32,307 bases of DNA from a virus. The notes beneath the pieces are model-generated. The model was not told the origin of the DNA, did no database searches, and saw only the letters and a list, made by a program, of their open reading frames with translations. The stretch's first letter is position 1. Each line of letters begins with the position of its first letter. The stretch lies in the IMG/VR virus record IMGVR_UViG_3300030380_003424, positions 1 through 32,307 of that record; one strand, 5' to 3'. Of the stretch, positions 21,545-29,702 are shown piece after piece. The translations under genes were made by a program, and so were the position numbers.

Positions 21545-23471
21545 ACTCAAAGCAAAGAAGAAGAGAACTTCAGCTCAGACTCCCGCGCCTCCTAAAGACA
21601 GAGTAAGCGGATCGAAGAAGAATCCTAAAGGAGCGGCAAGCGGCTCAAGAGGAGGAATCAAGATTCCCGAAAAGTCCTTAAAAGCTCTTGAGAATTATCG
21701 TGATGAGCATAATGAGAAGTATACTGCAAAGTCTAAACGAGTTGATCTCGGAACTCTCAAAGCCGTTTATCAAAGAGGAGCGGGAGCCTTCTCCTCCTCC
21801 CATCGTCCTCAAGTTTCTTCTCGTGAACAATGGGCCTTGGCAAGAGTCAAAGCCTTCCTCAAATTGGTTGGAACGGGAGAGAGAAAAAAAGCTTACACGA
21901 CTGATCTTGATCTCCTCCCTTCAGGACATCCCCAAAAAAGCAAAGCCGAAAAAAAGGCCGAACTTTTAGCCGTTCCTAAGAAGTATGATCACATTGACTT
22001 TACTCCTCCCAAAGGAGCACAAGAAGCAGGAGAGCGCGCTTTAGAAGTCAGAGCATCCAAGCCCGAATCCCAAAGAGGGATGACAGCTGTCGGAATTGCA
22101 CGCGCTCGTGATCTTGCGAATGGGAAGGAACTATCTCCCGAGACCGTCCGTCGAATGCTCGCCTACTTCTCAAGACATGAAGTCGATAAAGATGGAAAGA
22201 CTTGGGACGATCAAGGAAAAGGATGGCAAGCTTGGAACGGATGGGGAGGAGACGCTGGATTTACATGGGCTAAGAAAGTAGTTAATCAAATGAATAACGC
22301 AGATAAAAAAGCGCAATCCCTCCGAGCTTATTCCGAAGCGAATATCCTTGGAGAAGCACATCCCGTTTATGACGTTCCCGATGGATTAACAATCGGTAAA
22401 CCGTTCAAGACTTTATCCCTCGGACAAGTCTCCTCTCGTATGAATGGAGACAATATTGGAAAGGAGATCGATGAAGATCTTCTCTCTGAGATGGTCCGAG
22501 TATTCCAAGAGCGACGCGAAGCTGATCCAGTCATCATCGATTGGCAACACGCGACAAGTCCATTCCAAGGAGGAACTCCCGCTCCTCCCGAGAGTGGAAA
22601 CGCTTTGGGACTCATCGTTGATCTAGACTTAAGATCTGATGGACTTTACGCAATCCCTGCTTATAACGAACGAGGACTCCAAGTCGTCAAGGATGCAGGA
22701 GGGATTTTATGGTCTTCTCCTGAGTATTTGCATGGAGAAATATTCACTCGGGACGGAGGAGACAAGATTGGAGACGCTCAACTTTTAGCGATCACCTTGA
22801 CTCCGCGGCCTGCTCAACAACATGACAAGATTGATCGAATCACACTAAAGGAGAATCTTATGGTGACCGAATCCGATTTAAAAGGAATGTCTCAAGATGA
22901 TCTCATCGATCTCGCTATGCAAAAGGACGCTATGGTCCGAAGCCTTGAAGCGAAGATCAAAGAGATGTCTCAAGAGAACGAAGCTAAAATCAATAAAGAC
23001 TCTGAAGCTCAATTGGCTGAAGATGACGACAAGAAAAAACTCAATGATCATTATGATGATGACAAAGACAAAAAACTTAATGATCATTATGATGATGATA
23101 AAAAGAAGATGATGGAACACGACGACAAAAAGAAGATGATGGAACACGACAAGGACAAAGACGAGAAGAAAAAAGAGCATTATAAAATGTTTGAGTCTCT
23201 TCCTTCCGCTCAACTCCTTTCTGAGATCCAATCTCTTCGAGAGCAAGTTCAAACTCTCCAATCGGAGAAACTTGACGCAGAGCGTCGCGAAGCTGTTGGA
23301 GCTCTTCTTCGAGAAGGGAAAATCTCACCTTCTGAAGAAGAAGCGGCAAGCAAAGCATTCGACTTTAAAAAGAATGGAGACGAGATTTTCTGGACTATGT
23401 TCTCCGAGCGTCCTGTCAATTCCGTCGTTCCTATGAATCAAGTAGGACATGGAGCAAGCGGACAATCTTAA
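21528..23471 (+). CDS. Head maturation protease (Mu gpI-like) fused to N-terminal domains and scaffold
   Basis: I chose the ATG at 21528 (647 residues) because of AAAGGA just upstream; a TTG at 21483 would extend inside the portal gene. A Lys-rich start leads into a domain with AYQRGAGAFSSSHRPQVSSR-type sequence (about 79-113), similar to small phage domains of the DUF5824 type. A second domain reads ELSPETVRRMLAYFSRHEVD and GKGWQAWNGWGGDAG (about 201-255). The protease follows (about 275-440), with IIDWQHA (337-342), GNALGLIVDLDLRSDGLY, WSSPEY (395-400) and LLAITLTPRPAQ (419-430), the pattern of Mu gpI-type proteases. Residues 445-647 form a charged scaffold with Asp/Lys repeats (500-550). 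The protease would trim head proteins, itself and the scaffold. Confidence 0.85.
   Translation: MVKKIRLKAKKKRTSAQTPAPPKDRVSGSKKNPKGAASGSRGGIKIPEKSLKALENYRDEHNEKYTAKSKRVDLGTLKAVYQRGAGAFSSSHRPQVSSREQWALARVKAFLKLVGTGERKKAYTTDLDLLPSGHPQKSKAEKKAELLAVPKKYDHIDFTPPKGAQEAGERALEVRASKPESQRGMTAVGIARARDLANGKELSPETVRRMLAYFSRHEVDKDGKTWDDQGKGWQAWNGWGGDAGFTWAKKVVNQMNNADKKAQSLRAYSEANILGEAHPVYDVPDGLTIGKPFKTLSLGQVSSRMNGDNIGKEIDEDLLSEMVRVFQERREADPVIIDWQHATSPFQGGTPAPPESGNALGLIVDLDLRSDGLYAIPAYNERGLQVVKDAGGILWSSPEYLHGEIFTRDGGDKIGDAQLLAITLTPRPAQQHDKIDRITLKENLMVTESDLKGMSQDDLIDLAMQKDAMVRSLEAKIKEMSQENEAKINKDSEAQLAEDDDKKKLNDHYDDDKDKKLNDHYDDDKKKMMEHDDKKKMMEHDKDKDEKKKEHYKMFESLPSAQLLSEIQSLREQVQTLQSEKLDAERREAVGALLREGKISPSEEEAASKAFDFKKNGDEIFWTMFSERPVNSVVPMNQVGHGASGQS
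22860..23471 (+). CDS. Scaffold protein from an internal start in the protease gene
   Basis: Within the protease frame AAAGGAG (22847-22853) lies 6 bases before ATG 22860 (M445), exactly at the boundary between the protease domain and the charged helical scaffold. Translation from here would give a separate 203-residue protein. It contains the Asp/Lys low-complexity stretch, a coiled coil (LPSAQLLSEIQSLREQVQTL) and a C-terminal helix. The arrangement is the same as lambda C/Nu3, where the scaffold is made from an in-frame internal start. The internal start is inferred from the sequence signal and the domain boundary. Confidence 0.65.
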   Translation: MVTESDLKGMSQDDLIDLAMQKDAMVRSLEAKIKEMSQENEAKINKDSEAQLAEDDDKKKLNDHYDDDKDKKLNDHYDDDKKKMMEHDDKKKMMEHDKDKDEKKKEHYKMFESLPSAQLLSEIQSLREQVQTLQSEKLDAERREAVGALLREGKISPSEEEAASKAFDFKKNGDEIFWTMFSERPVNSVVPMNQVGHGASGQS

Positions 23472-23574
23472 GATCAAAGCATTATCGGAAGAGAAGGGAT
23501 TGACTTATGCTCAAGCTCTTTCCGAATTCCGACAAACTAATACTCAAGAGTTCCTCAAAGCATACGGAGTTTAA
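23449..23574 (+). CDS. 41-residue frame continuing the scaffold C-terminus in another frame
   Basis: From ATG 23449 this frame encodes a helical peptide with NLKIKALSEEKGLTYAQAL and ending FLKAYGV. It overlaps the last 23 bases of the protease/scaffold gene in the +1 frame and fills the gap before the decoration gene. Sequence of this style (an E-K-G-x-T/S-Y-x-x-A-L helix) often forms the extreme C-terminus of gpI-type protease/scaffold proteins. It may be a small separate gene, or the end of the scaffold moved out of frame by an indel or by +1 frameshifting near TCT TAA (23466-23471). Confidence 0.5.
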   Translation: MEQADNLKIKALSEEKGLTYAQALSEFRQTNTQEFLKAYGV

Positions 23575-23577
23575 ATC

Positions 23578-23973
23578 ATGCAAACACAAAATATCGTTAA
23601 ATCATTTGTTGCCGCGTCTACTATTGCAGAGTTCGACGTTGTGAAGTTCGATGCAAATGGGAAGATCGCTCAATGCGCTCATTCAGACGCGGGATCGACT
23701 ACCATTCTCGGAATCGCTCAACGTGGATGCGCCGCGGGAGAAGTTACTGACGTTCTTATCCAAGGTGTATCTCGTGCAAAGCTTGCCGCGATCGCCGCTT
23801 TTGAAGGCGCAGGAGCTGCCGCTTTAACTGCCTCCAATGATGGAAAACTAGAGACAGCGGGATCGGGAGATTTTGTTATCGCTCGTATTCTTCCTAATAT
23901 CAATTCAACAGCAAGCGCGAACAATGATCAAGGCGAAGTCCTTTTCTTTGGTCCCTCTATTGTTAAAGCTTAA
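23578..23973 (+). CDS. Head decoration/stabilisation protein (DUF2190-like)
   Basis: The 131-residue, Ala-rich beta protein lies between scaffold and capsid genes, where phages encode decoration proteins. The segments AAGEVTDVLIQGVSRAK and DGKLETAGSGDFVIARIL, with an initial VAASTIAEFDVVKFDANGKI, are typical of the small DUF2190-type proteins found next to capsid genes. It would sit on the capsid surface and stabilise it after expansion. There are no cysteines except at two positions near GIAQRGCAAG and QCAHS. The assignment rests on pattern and position. Confidence 0.75.
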   Translation: MQTQNIVKSFVAASTIAEFDVVKFDANGKIAQCAHSDAGSTTILGIAQRGCAAGEVTDVLIQGVSRAKLAAIAAFEGAGAAALTASNDGKLETAGSGDFVIARILPNINSTASANNDQGEVLFFGPSIVKA

Positions 23974-23983
23974 GGAGTAAACA

Positions 23984-24994
23984 ATGGCTTCATCATATAG
24001 TAATATCCATCCAGTAGATCAGATTCTAACGAGCCTCGCGATTGAGTCCATTCCTTCGGACAATCAACTCATCGCTGATCAAGTATTTGAAAAAGTAAAT
24101 ATCCCTGAGCGAAGCGGTACTCTCCTCATCGAGAACACTCGGAACTTCATGGGAGCGACTGACCTTGACTTGGAGCGTGCTCCTGGATCAAGTCGTGCAA
24201 TGATCGGATCTTTTGATCGAACTAACTTGAGCTACAAAGCAAAGATCTATTCAGCAAGTGACTCAATCGCGATGGAAGATATCTTTGATTCTCAATATCC
24301 CGGATCAGAAGAAGCGCGTATTGTTCGTAAAGTAGCGCGCACAATGAAACTTGCTAAAGAGAAACGAGCTGCGGATCTTCTTTTTGATACTGCGAACTTT
24401 ACTAACAATAGTACAGTAGCCGCTTTAACAGGAGGAACAGGAAACAAGTTCAACGCCGCAGGTGGAGAACCTCTCCATGATCTTCATGTTGTAAAAGATA
24501 CTGTCTTCGCGAACTCTCATGGAATCAATCCCGATTGCTTAATCTTGGGACGTGATGTATTCCGAGAGATTGCGCGTAATCCCGAAGTACGTGGATTCGC
24601 GGGAAGCGTTGGGAATGGATTGGCGAGCGGAAACCGTATCTTAAATGACGAAGTTGTAATCCAAGTATTAAAAGACGTTCTCGGGATTCCTAACGTATAC
24701 GTTGGAGCCGCTCGTCGTGAGACTGCGAATCCTGGAGCCGCTTCAAGTGAAGGATACATTTGGACACGAGATACTATCTTCATGGGTATCCTTAAGGGAT
24801 CCGATGCGGTTGTCTCTAAGAGTGGAAACGTTAAGGCGATGCCTGTAGCGGCTCTTGACTTTGAATTCAGCGGATTAAGCGCGGGACAATATGACGCTCT
24901 TGATTCAACTCGTCGTTATGTATGGAATGAGGAAGTTCAATCATTCACTAAGATTGACGACTCTTTCGCTTTCCTTTTGACTTCTTGTCTATAA
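23984..24994 (+). CDS. Major capsid protein
   Basis: The 336-residue protein is in the correct place and size for an HK97-fold capsid subunit. It has an N-terminal arm (YSNIHPVDQILTSLAIES), an E-loop-like region (RAMIGSFDRTNLSYKAKIYS), a spine helix (EEARIVRKVARTMKLAKEKRAADLLFD), and a P/A-domain part with PDCLILGRDVFREIARNP and IPNVYVGAARR. AAGGAG lies close before the ATG. This protein family is frequent in phages with a Mu-like portal and a protease upstream. The start is well supported by the spacing to the preceding gene. Confidence 0.9.
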   Translation: MASSYSNIHPVDQILTSLAIESIPSDNQLIADQVFEKVNIPERSGTLLIENTRNFMGATDLDLERAPGSSRAMIGSFDRTNLSYKAKIYSASDSIAMEDIFDSQYPGSEEARIVRKVARTMKLAKEKRAADLLFDTANFTNNSTVAALTGGTGNKFNAAGGEPLHDLHVVKDTVFANSHGINPDCLILGRDVFREIARNPEVRGFAGSVGNGLASGNRILNDEVVIQVLKDVLGIPNVYVGAARRETANPGAASSEGYIWTRDTIFMGILKGSDAVVSKSGNVKAMPVAALDFEFSGLSAGQYDALDSTRRYVWNEEVQSFTKIDDSFAFLLTSCL

Positions 24995-25006
24995 GAGGCT
25001 GAGTTA

Positions 25007-25930
25007 ATGTTCTGCTGTCTTGACGACCACGATCATATATTATTAGCGGAGAGGATCGATGCCGATGAAAAGGCCATTGAAGACCTCGCTCGTCAAGCAA
25101 AAGAACAGCCTCCAATCTTAGCCCAAATCACGAAGGCAAAGATCAAAGAACTCAAAGCGGAGAAGAGAGCCGCAGATCAATTCGGAGTTGTTTATAAAAA
25201 AGCGACTCGTCGTCTTATGGATTCCCTAAAGGACACGATTGATCAATCTTCTCCCGAAGCTCTCCTCTCCCTCCCAAAGGATCAACTCATTGAATTAATC
25301 CTTGCTGGAGGGATTGCTGAATCTGTGGAAGATTTCATAGATCAGCAAAATAAAATGTTAGAGGCAATCAACGAATCGATATCAGTTGTCGATCCGACTT
25401 GGACTCCTCTTTTCATTCAAACGGAAGTCGAATCCATCCAAGCCTTGACAGTTCAAAACGTGTTTGACGATATAGTCGTTCCAAGCGTTGCGAAGAATGT
25501 TAAGGACTCGCTCCTCTCAATGGTTATCGATACTCCTCCTTCCTTAGCAATCTCGAATCTCGCTCTAAGTTTAGAGAGAGGAGCGGGGACACTGCAAACG
25601 GAAGTCAGAACAAAGATCTCTCAATTTGGAAGATCAGTAAACATGATAGCCGCGGATACTGTCGGAATGGATCACTATTTATATACAGGTCCAAAGGATG
25701 GAATCACGCGCTCTTTTTGTCGTCCTTTAGTTAATAAGGTAGTCGACAAAACACAACTAGGAAAACTAAACAATGGACAAGGATTATCGGTTCGGACTTC
25801 TGGAGGAGGATATAACTGTCGTCACTCTTGGAGTCCTGTCACAGAATCCTTTGTAAAAGCCGCGGGCCTTGACAAAGCGACAGCCGCGGACATATCCAAA
25901 GCCAACTCAGGAGGAAAGAAAAAGCGATGA
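25007..25930 (+). CDS. MuF-like minor head protein
   Basis: The 307-residue protein ends with the signature of the MuF/SPP1 gp7 minor head family: YLYTGPKDGITRSFCRPLV (224-242), then GGYNCRHSW (267-275) with C238, C271 and H273. These proteins bind the portal and may be injected or help DNA exit. The first 120 residues are charged and helical. The ribosome site is weak. The C-terminus is Lys-rich, and the stop overlaps the next start as ATGA. Its place after the capsid gene is less common than before it, but consistent with the compact head module. Confidence 0.82.
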   Translation: MFCCLDDHDHILLAERIDADEKAIEDLARQAKEQPPILAQITKAKIKELKAEKRAADQFGVVYKKATRRLMDSLKDTIDQSSPEALLSLPKDQLIELILAGGIAESVEDFIDQQNKMLEAINESISVVDPTWTPLFIQTEVESIQALTVQNVFDDIVVPSVAKNVKDSLLSMVIDTPPSLAISNLALSLERGAGTLQTEVRTKISQFGRSVNMIAADTVGMDHYLYTGPKDGITRSFCRPLVNKVVDKTQLGKLNNGQGLSVRTSGGGYNCRHSWSPVTESFVKAAGLDKATAADISKANSGGKKKR

Positions 25931-26874
25931 GAAAAGCTGTACTAAATAAGAACTATTCTTTTGAGTGGATCGCTCCAAGTCCGATCAATGGGACTCCCTC
26001 CTTGACTTTGGATGGAATCAATTATGATCTTTCTTTGTCTCGTCCAAATGCTACAGTCTCCGCGATTGGAAACGATCGAAGGACATTGACTGTCGATAAT
26101 CAAGGAACGGGATTGGAGAGGAATCAAGTCAAGGCCTTCCTCATTACGAATGGAGACACTTACTACAATGTCACAGTCGTGAGAGTTGTTGGAACTTCTG
26201 CAATCCTTGCCGAACCTCTCCCTCGTGAGATCGACTTGTCTTCGACTGCGACTCTTCAGTTTTCCCTTTGGTCGGTTGTCCTCCTTAGTACAATCAATGC
26301 TCTTTCGACAGCAAACACATATCCATTCATAGTCAACTATGTTTCGGACGTTGGAGCAAACACAAGGAACAAGATCGACAAAGGATTGATCAAGTCCACT
26401 CCTCGCCCATTCACAACGGGATTGACTCACGACGATCTAGTCGAGATCTTCGCTCCTCTTGCTGATATGGTCCCTCGTCGTCAATCGGACTTCCTTAGTC
26501 AGATCAACGCCGCTCAAGAGGAACTCATCCTCCAAGTCCGTGATGTCGTCCTCGTTCAAGATGCAACTGAAGACGAAGTATTCAATCCAGAACAATTCAG
26601 ATTAGCTCATGCTTATTGTACAGCCGCATTAATCTATGAACAAAATCTTCAAATGGATATAGCGGAACAAATGAGAGCGCGATGTTCTGAGTTAATGGAG
26701 ATCGCTCTTCGGTCTCTTGCTTTAGATCTGGATGGAGATGGAGTCATAGACTCTGGAGAGTTGGACCTTCGGGAGAGTGGAGGAAAGACGACCGACTTCC
26801 GCGCTTCATGGAAGAACTATCAACGATCCTCAAACGACTCCTTCTTCATTGCGACAAGAGGAATGCGTCATTAA
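25927..26874 (+). CDS. Neck/connector-region protein with an EF-hand loop
   Basis: The 315-residue protein has an N-terminal beta domain (1-120) and a C-terminal helical domain (about 165-265) of the type seen in head-tail adaptors (THDDLVEIFAPLADMVP, NPEQFRLAHAYCTAALIYEQ). A canonical calcium-binding EF-hand loop follows: D267-x-D269-x-D271-G-x-I-D275-x-x-E278. Position between MuF and the tail completion gene supports a connector role. Calcium could stabilise the neck or couple it to infection conditions. It is coupled to MuF by ATGA. Its own TAA lies in the stem of a hairpin (26872-26896). Confidence 0.7.
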   Translation: MRKAVLNKNYSFEWIAPSPINGTPSLTLDGINYDLSLSRPNATVSAIGNDRRTLTVDNQGTGLERNQVKAFLITNGDTYYNVTVVRVVGTSAILAEPLPREIDLSSTATLQFSLWSVVLLSTINALSTANTYPFIVNYVSDVGANTRNKIDKGLIKSTPRPFTTGLTHDDLVEIFAPLADMVPRRQSDFLSQINAAQEELILQVRDVVLVQDATEDEVFNPEQFRLAHAYCTAALIYEQNLQMDIAEQMRARCSELMEIALRSLALDLDGDGVIDSGELDLRESGGKTTDFRASWKNYQRSSNDSFFIATRGMRH

Positions 26875-26896
26875 ATAGGAAATCACTTCCTATTTA
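26872..26896 (+). promoter_or_regulatory. Perfect 10-bp hairpin covering the connector stop codon
   Basis: TAAATAGGAA (26872-26881) pairs fully with TTCCTATTTA (26887-26896) across the 5-base loop ATCAC. It is followed 2 bases later by the ribosome site AAAGGAG (26899-26905) of the next gene. No U-run follows, so it is more likely an RNA-processing or stability element, or a translation control element, than an intrinsic terminator. Confidence 0.75.
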
Positions 26897-26910
26897 GAAA
26901 AGGAGTCTCT

Positions 26911-27441
26911 ATGGGTACAGTAAAATTAAAGTTTCCAAAAAAGCTTTGGACAAAAAAAGATACAATGAGACTCGCAATGAACACGCTTGCATCCATTAAG
27001 CTTCGGACGTCCAAAGGATTGGACGCGAACGGAGAGAAGTTCGATGAGTATTCAGTGAAGCCAATATACATCCCAATCGAAAAAGGGACAGGAACAAGAC
27101 TCAAACCAAAGGGAGGGAGAGTCAGTCGGACGGGAAAGTCTGTTTTTTACTCTGGAGGATATGAAGAGTATAAGCATGAATCCCGAAAGCGAGGCGGTCC
27201 CGATGATTCTGCAAATGTGGATCTCGTCTTGAGTGGATCCTTGATGAATAACCTTGTCGTCCTGAATGCAGAGCAAACAAGATTCACAATCGGATTGACT
27301 TCTCATGTGCAATATTATGGATACTATGTAAATGAGAAGAGAGAGTTTATCGGACTCTCTGATAAGGATGTCGACATCCTCTTCAAAACGGTCCGCTCGG
27401 AGATCGCTAGCAAGATAAACAAGGAGGATAAAAAGAAATGA
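26911..27441 (+). CDS. Tail completion / virion morphogenesis protein (Mu gpG-like)
   Basis: The 176-residue basic protein shows the pattern of gpG-type morphogenesis proteins: a helical N-terminus (KDTMRLAMNTLASIKLRTSK), GLDANGEKFDEYS, a flexible Gly/Lys region, then LVLSGSLMNNLVVLNAEQ and a RFTIGLTSHVQYYGYYVNEK segment. Such proteins join heads and tails. The strong AAAGGAG before the start is exposed just after a hairpin. The stop overlaps the next start as ATGA. Confidence 0.72.
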   Translation: MGTVKLKFPKKLWTKKDTMRLAMNTLASIKLRTSKGLDANGEKFDEYSVKPIYIPIEKGTGTRLKPKGGRVSRTGKSVFYSGGYEEYKHESRKRGGPDDSANVDLVLSGSLMNNLVVLNAEQTRFTIGLTSHVQYYGYYVNEKREFIGLSDKDVDILFKTVRSEIASKINKEDKKK

Positions 27442-27902
27442 GTCAAGGAATATTCAAGAGTCTTGAGAAGTTGGAGGACATGATCCAAGCGATCGATCCG
27501 AAGACTGATTCTCATCAAGGCTTTGTCGCAATACAAACAGGGAACGGAAGGACTCTTCCTCTTGATCAACGTCCAAACTCAAATCGATACTTTGAGATTG
27601 AGACTGTCACCTTTGCGGAGGATGATGGATTGGCAGGATTAAGCGGAAGGAAGCGGACTTCCTTGGAGCTTAGGATAAGATATGATATTCCAAGCGACAT
27701 CGGATTCTTAAAAAGATTGATCAATGAGGATGCGTCTAAATTGATTGATACTTTGAAAGGTCCAAACTATGATTTAAGTACGACAGGGATCGTCTCTGTT
27801 ATACCTGGAATCCCATCAACGGAACCTCTCTCGGATGTTAATGGAGAACTCTTCGGATTCGTCCTTATCGTCCCTTTTGATTTATTATATTTGGAGGCAT
27901 AA
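27438..27902 (+). CDS. Probable tail terminator protein
   Basis: The 154-residue protein lies between the tail completion gene and the tail tube gene, the standard place of the tail terminator (lambda gpU-like role), which caps the tail tube and binds the head. It has alternating beta strands and helices (RYFEIETVTFAEDD, SLELRIRYDIP, GFVLIVPFDLLYLE), in keeping with the fold, but no strong motif. It is coupled by ATGA to the upstream gene and is followed within a base by the next start. Confidence 0.62.
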   Translation: MSQGIFKSLEKLEDMIQAIDPKTDSHQGFVAIQTGNGRTLPLDQRPNSNRYFEIETVTFAEDDGLAGLSGRKRTSLELRIRYDIPSDIGFLKRLINEDASKLIDTLKGPNYDLSTTGIVSVIPGIPSTEPLSDVNGELFGFVLIVPFDLLYLEA

Positions 27903-29192
27903 ATGAGTGTTACACATCGATCTCTTTCAATCTCTCCCGAATCATCATTCGGATCTCTCGCCGCTTTGACGGGTCTTCCTTCGACTTCGGGTCTTACTTT
28001 TGTTTCTATTCCTTGCGAACGTGATCCCATTGTCATTTATGGGGAGCCTGTCGCAAGTGAGCGCAACGATGCGCGGGATGGTTCTTATGGATTACCTCCT
28101 GAACCCGATACCGTTTTTTCTTCTGGTGCTCGTGTTCGTCGCCGTACTGGACAAGTTTCTTTAAGACTTGACTTGACCACAATCGGAAGCGCGGCGAGTC
28201 ACTATGACGCGAACTATCTTGGATACTTGTTAGGAGCAGGGTTCAAAACTGCAAAGCATTCTTTCGCAGACGATACCGCTTCGAACGTTACTAGCCAAAA
28301 TCTTTTTACTCCAACTACAGTCGAAGCCAATTATACAATCGGTGGATTAATTGGAGTAGATATTGCAGGCCGCGCGGAATACTCCGCAGTAACTGACAAT
28401 GATGAGAGCAACGACGTTGCAGTCTCTCCCGCTTTTTCTAACTTGACAACATCAAGCACAATCCGCGCTCTCCAAACGTGGTATCCTGGAAGCCGCGCAG
28501 AGACAGGAAACAAAGTGGCTTCCGTCGCTTTCCAAGTGCAAGGAGTGGACTTCTTGACGAATTGCTTTGGATGCGTCCTTGAATCAATCGCGATCTCTTT
28601 GGACAATGGTCGAGTAATGGCGGATCTAACTTATCAATCCGCTTGCATCCAAGATAATCATGGAGCCGCGGTTGCTCCTGTTGAACCGACTTATAACGCA
28701 GGATCTCCTCCGTTCTTTAGAGGATCTTACGTTGTCGTCTCTACGACTTCTCCAACTAGTTTAACGAATGCAACCGCAGGAGATAAGCTAGCGAGAACAG
28801 CTCTTGATTGTGAAGACTTCACCTTGACTATCACAAATACATTGACTCCTTTAGGTCATTCCAACTCAATACTCGCGATGTCGGATATGGAGATCTCGGA
28901 CGTCGATGTCGAATTGACATTGACCTTATCTTCTCCATCTACTACTTTAAACGACGATTATTTTAATCGGAAGCTTCGTCAAGTCTTAGTTGGGACAGGT
29001 CCAATCGCGGACGGCAAAGGATGCGCCTTCATGCTTCCCGCGGCTTATCTGACTAATGATCCTTCTCAGTATGATGTAAGTGGAAATGATATCGTTCGTC
29101 AAACATTAACATACAAACAAAGCCGATTCGGTGGAGATGTCGCAGAGACAGGCGCGGCGAACTCTCCAGTAAGAATTGGACTCGGAGTCTAA
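27903..29192 (+). CDS. Major tail (tube) protein
   Basis: The 429-residue beta-rich protein, upstream of the chaperone and tape measure genes, is the expected tail tube subunit. It has few Lys residues and many Ser, Thr and Asp, with strands such as TGQVSLRLDLTTIG and VASVAFQVQGVDF. It is longer than many tube proteins, so an extra surface domain (perhaps 200-330) is possible. No specific family signature was recognised. The call rests on gene order and composition. Confidence 0.75.
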   Translation: MSVTHRSLSISPESSFGSLAALTGLPSTSGLTFVSIPCERDPIVIYGEPVASERNDARDGSYGLPPEPDTVFSSGARVRRRTGQVSLRLDLTTIGSAASHYDANYLGYLLGAGFKTAKHSFADDTASNVTSQNLFTPTTVEANYTIGGLIGVDIAGRAEYSAVTDNDESNDVAVSPAFSNLTTSSTIRALQTWYPGSRAETGNKVASVAFQVQGVDFLTNCFGCVLESIAISLDNGRVMADLTYQSACIQDNHGAAVAPVEPTYNAGSPPFFRGSYVVVSTTSPTSLTNATAGDKLARTALDCEDFTLTITNTLTPLGHSNSILAMSDMEISDVDVELTLTLSSPSTTLNDDYFNRKLRQVLVGTGPIADGKGCAFMLPAAYLTNDPSQYDVSGNDIVRQTLTYKQSRFGGDVAETGAANSPVRIGLGV

Positions 29193-29195
29193 ATC

Positions 29196-29702
29196 ATGGC
29201 CATATCCTTTTTGACAAGTACAAACATCGAAGTCGATGTCTTTCTTACCTTTGATCCATCCGTTGAAATCACAGAGGATCAAAGATCCAACTATCTCACT
29301 AATGGAGTTATGGAAGGAGAAGTCAAAGAGGATGCAACGAGATTCACTATCAAAGCTCTCTCTCCATCCGATCGGGAGGAGGCCGAAGTCCGCGCGGGAT
29401 CATACACTCGAAGCGAACTCGGGAGAATGCTTTGGATTGAAGCTCCAAGCGATGATAAAGAAAAAGCACAATGGCATCACAATTTAAGCGAGGACGAGAG
29501 ACAGGCTTTCGGATCTTATCAGTCTTATCTTAATCAAGTATACATTGAGATGATCCGATCCTCCTTGACGAAGATTAATGGGGAGGAGGCCTCTCTTGAT
29601 TCCATCCAATCGATTCGCCCTGAATCTCATAGAGTGCAAGCAATTACAGAACTAGTCCTCCACATTCAAAGATTGAGCTTAGTTGGTGACTCGGGAAAAT
29701 AG
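29196..29702 (+). CDS. Tail assembly chaperone, short form (gpG-like)
   Basis: The 168-residue, acidic, helical protein stands directly before the tape measure, where tail chaperones lie. It is strongly Glu/Asp-rich (PSDREEAEVRAG, SDDKEKAQWHHNLSEDER). It ends SGK-stop at a GGGAAAA slippery heptamer, and the -1 frame continues as a longer product. By analogy with lambda G/GT, the short and long forms bind the tape measure and recruit tube subunits and are not in the virion. GGAG lies 8 bases upstream of the ATG. Confidence 0.85.
   Translation: MAISFLTSTNIEVDVFLTFDPSVEITEDQRSNYLTNGVMEGEVKEDATRFTIKALSPSDREEAEVRAGSYTRSELGRMLWIEAPSDDKEKAQWHHNLSEDERQAFGSYQSYLNQVYIEMIRSSLTKINGEEASLDSIQSIRPESHRVQAITELVLHIQRLSLVGDSGK

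Noticed and set aside
22878-23261. 127-residue minus-strand hydrophobic frame in the scaffold gene
   Set aside because: The Phe/Val/Ile richness is only the complement of the Asp/Lys codons.
25942-26430. 162-residue minus-strand frame in the connector gene
   Set aside because: No ribosome site and unnatural composition (Cys, Arg, Ser), typical of shadow frames in this genome.
26872-26896. Intrinsic terminator
   Set aside because: The hairpin is not GC-rich and is followed by a purine-rich ribosome site, not a T-run.
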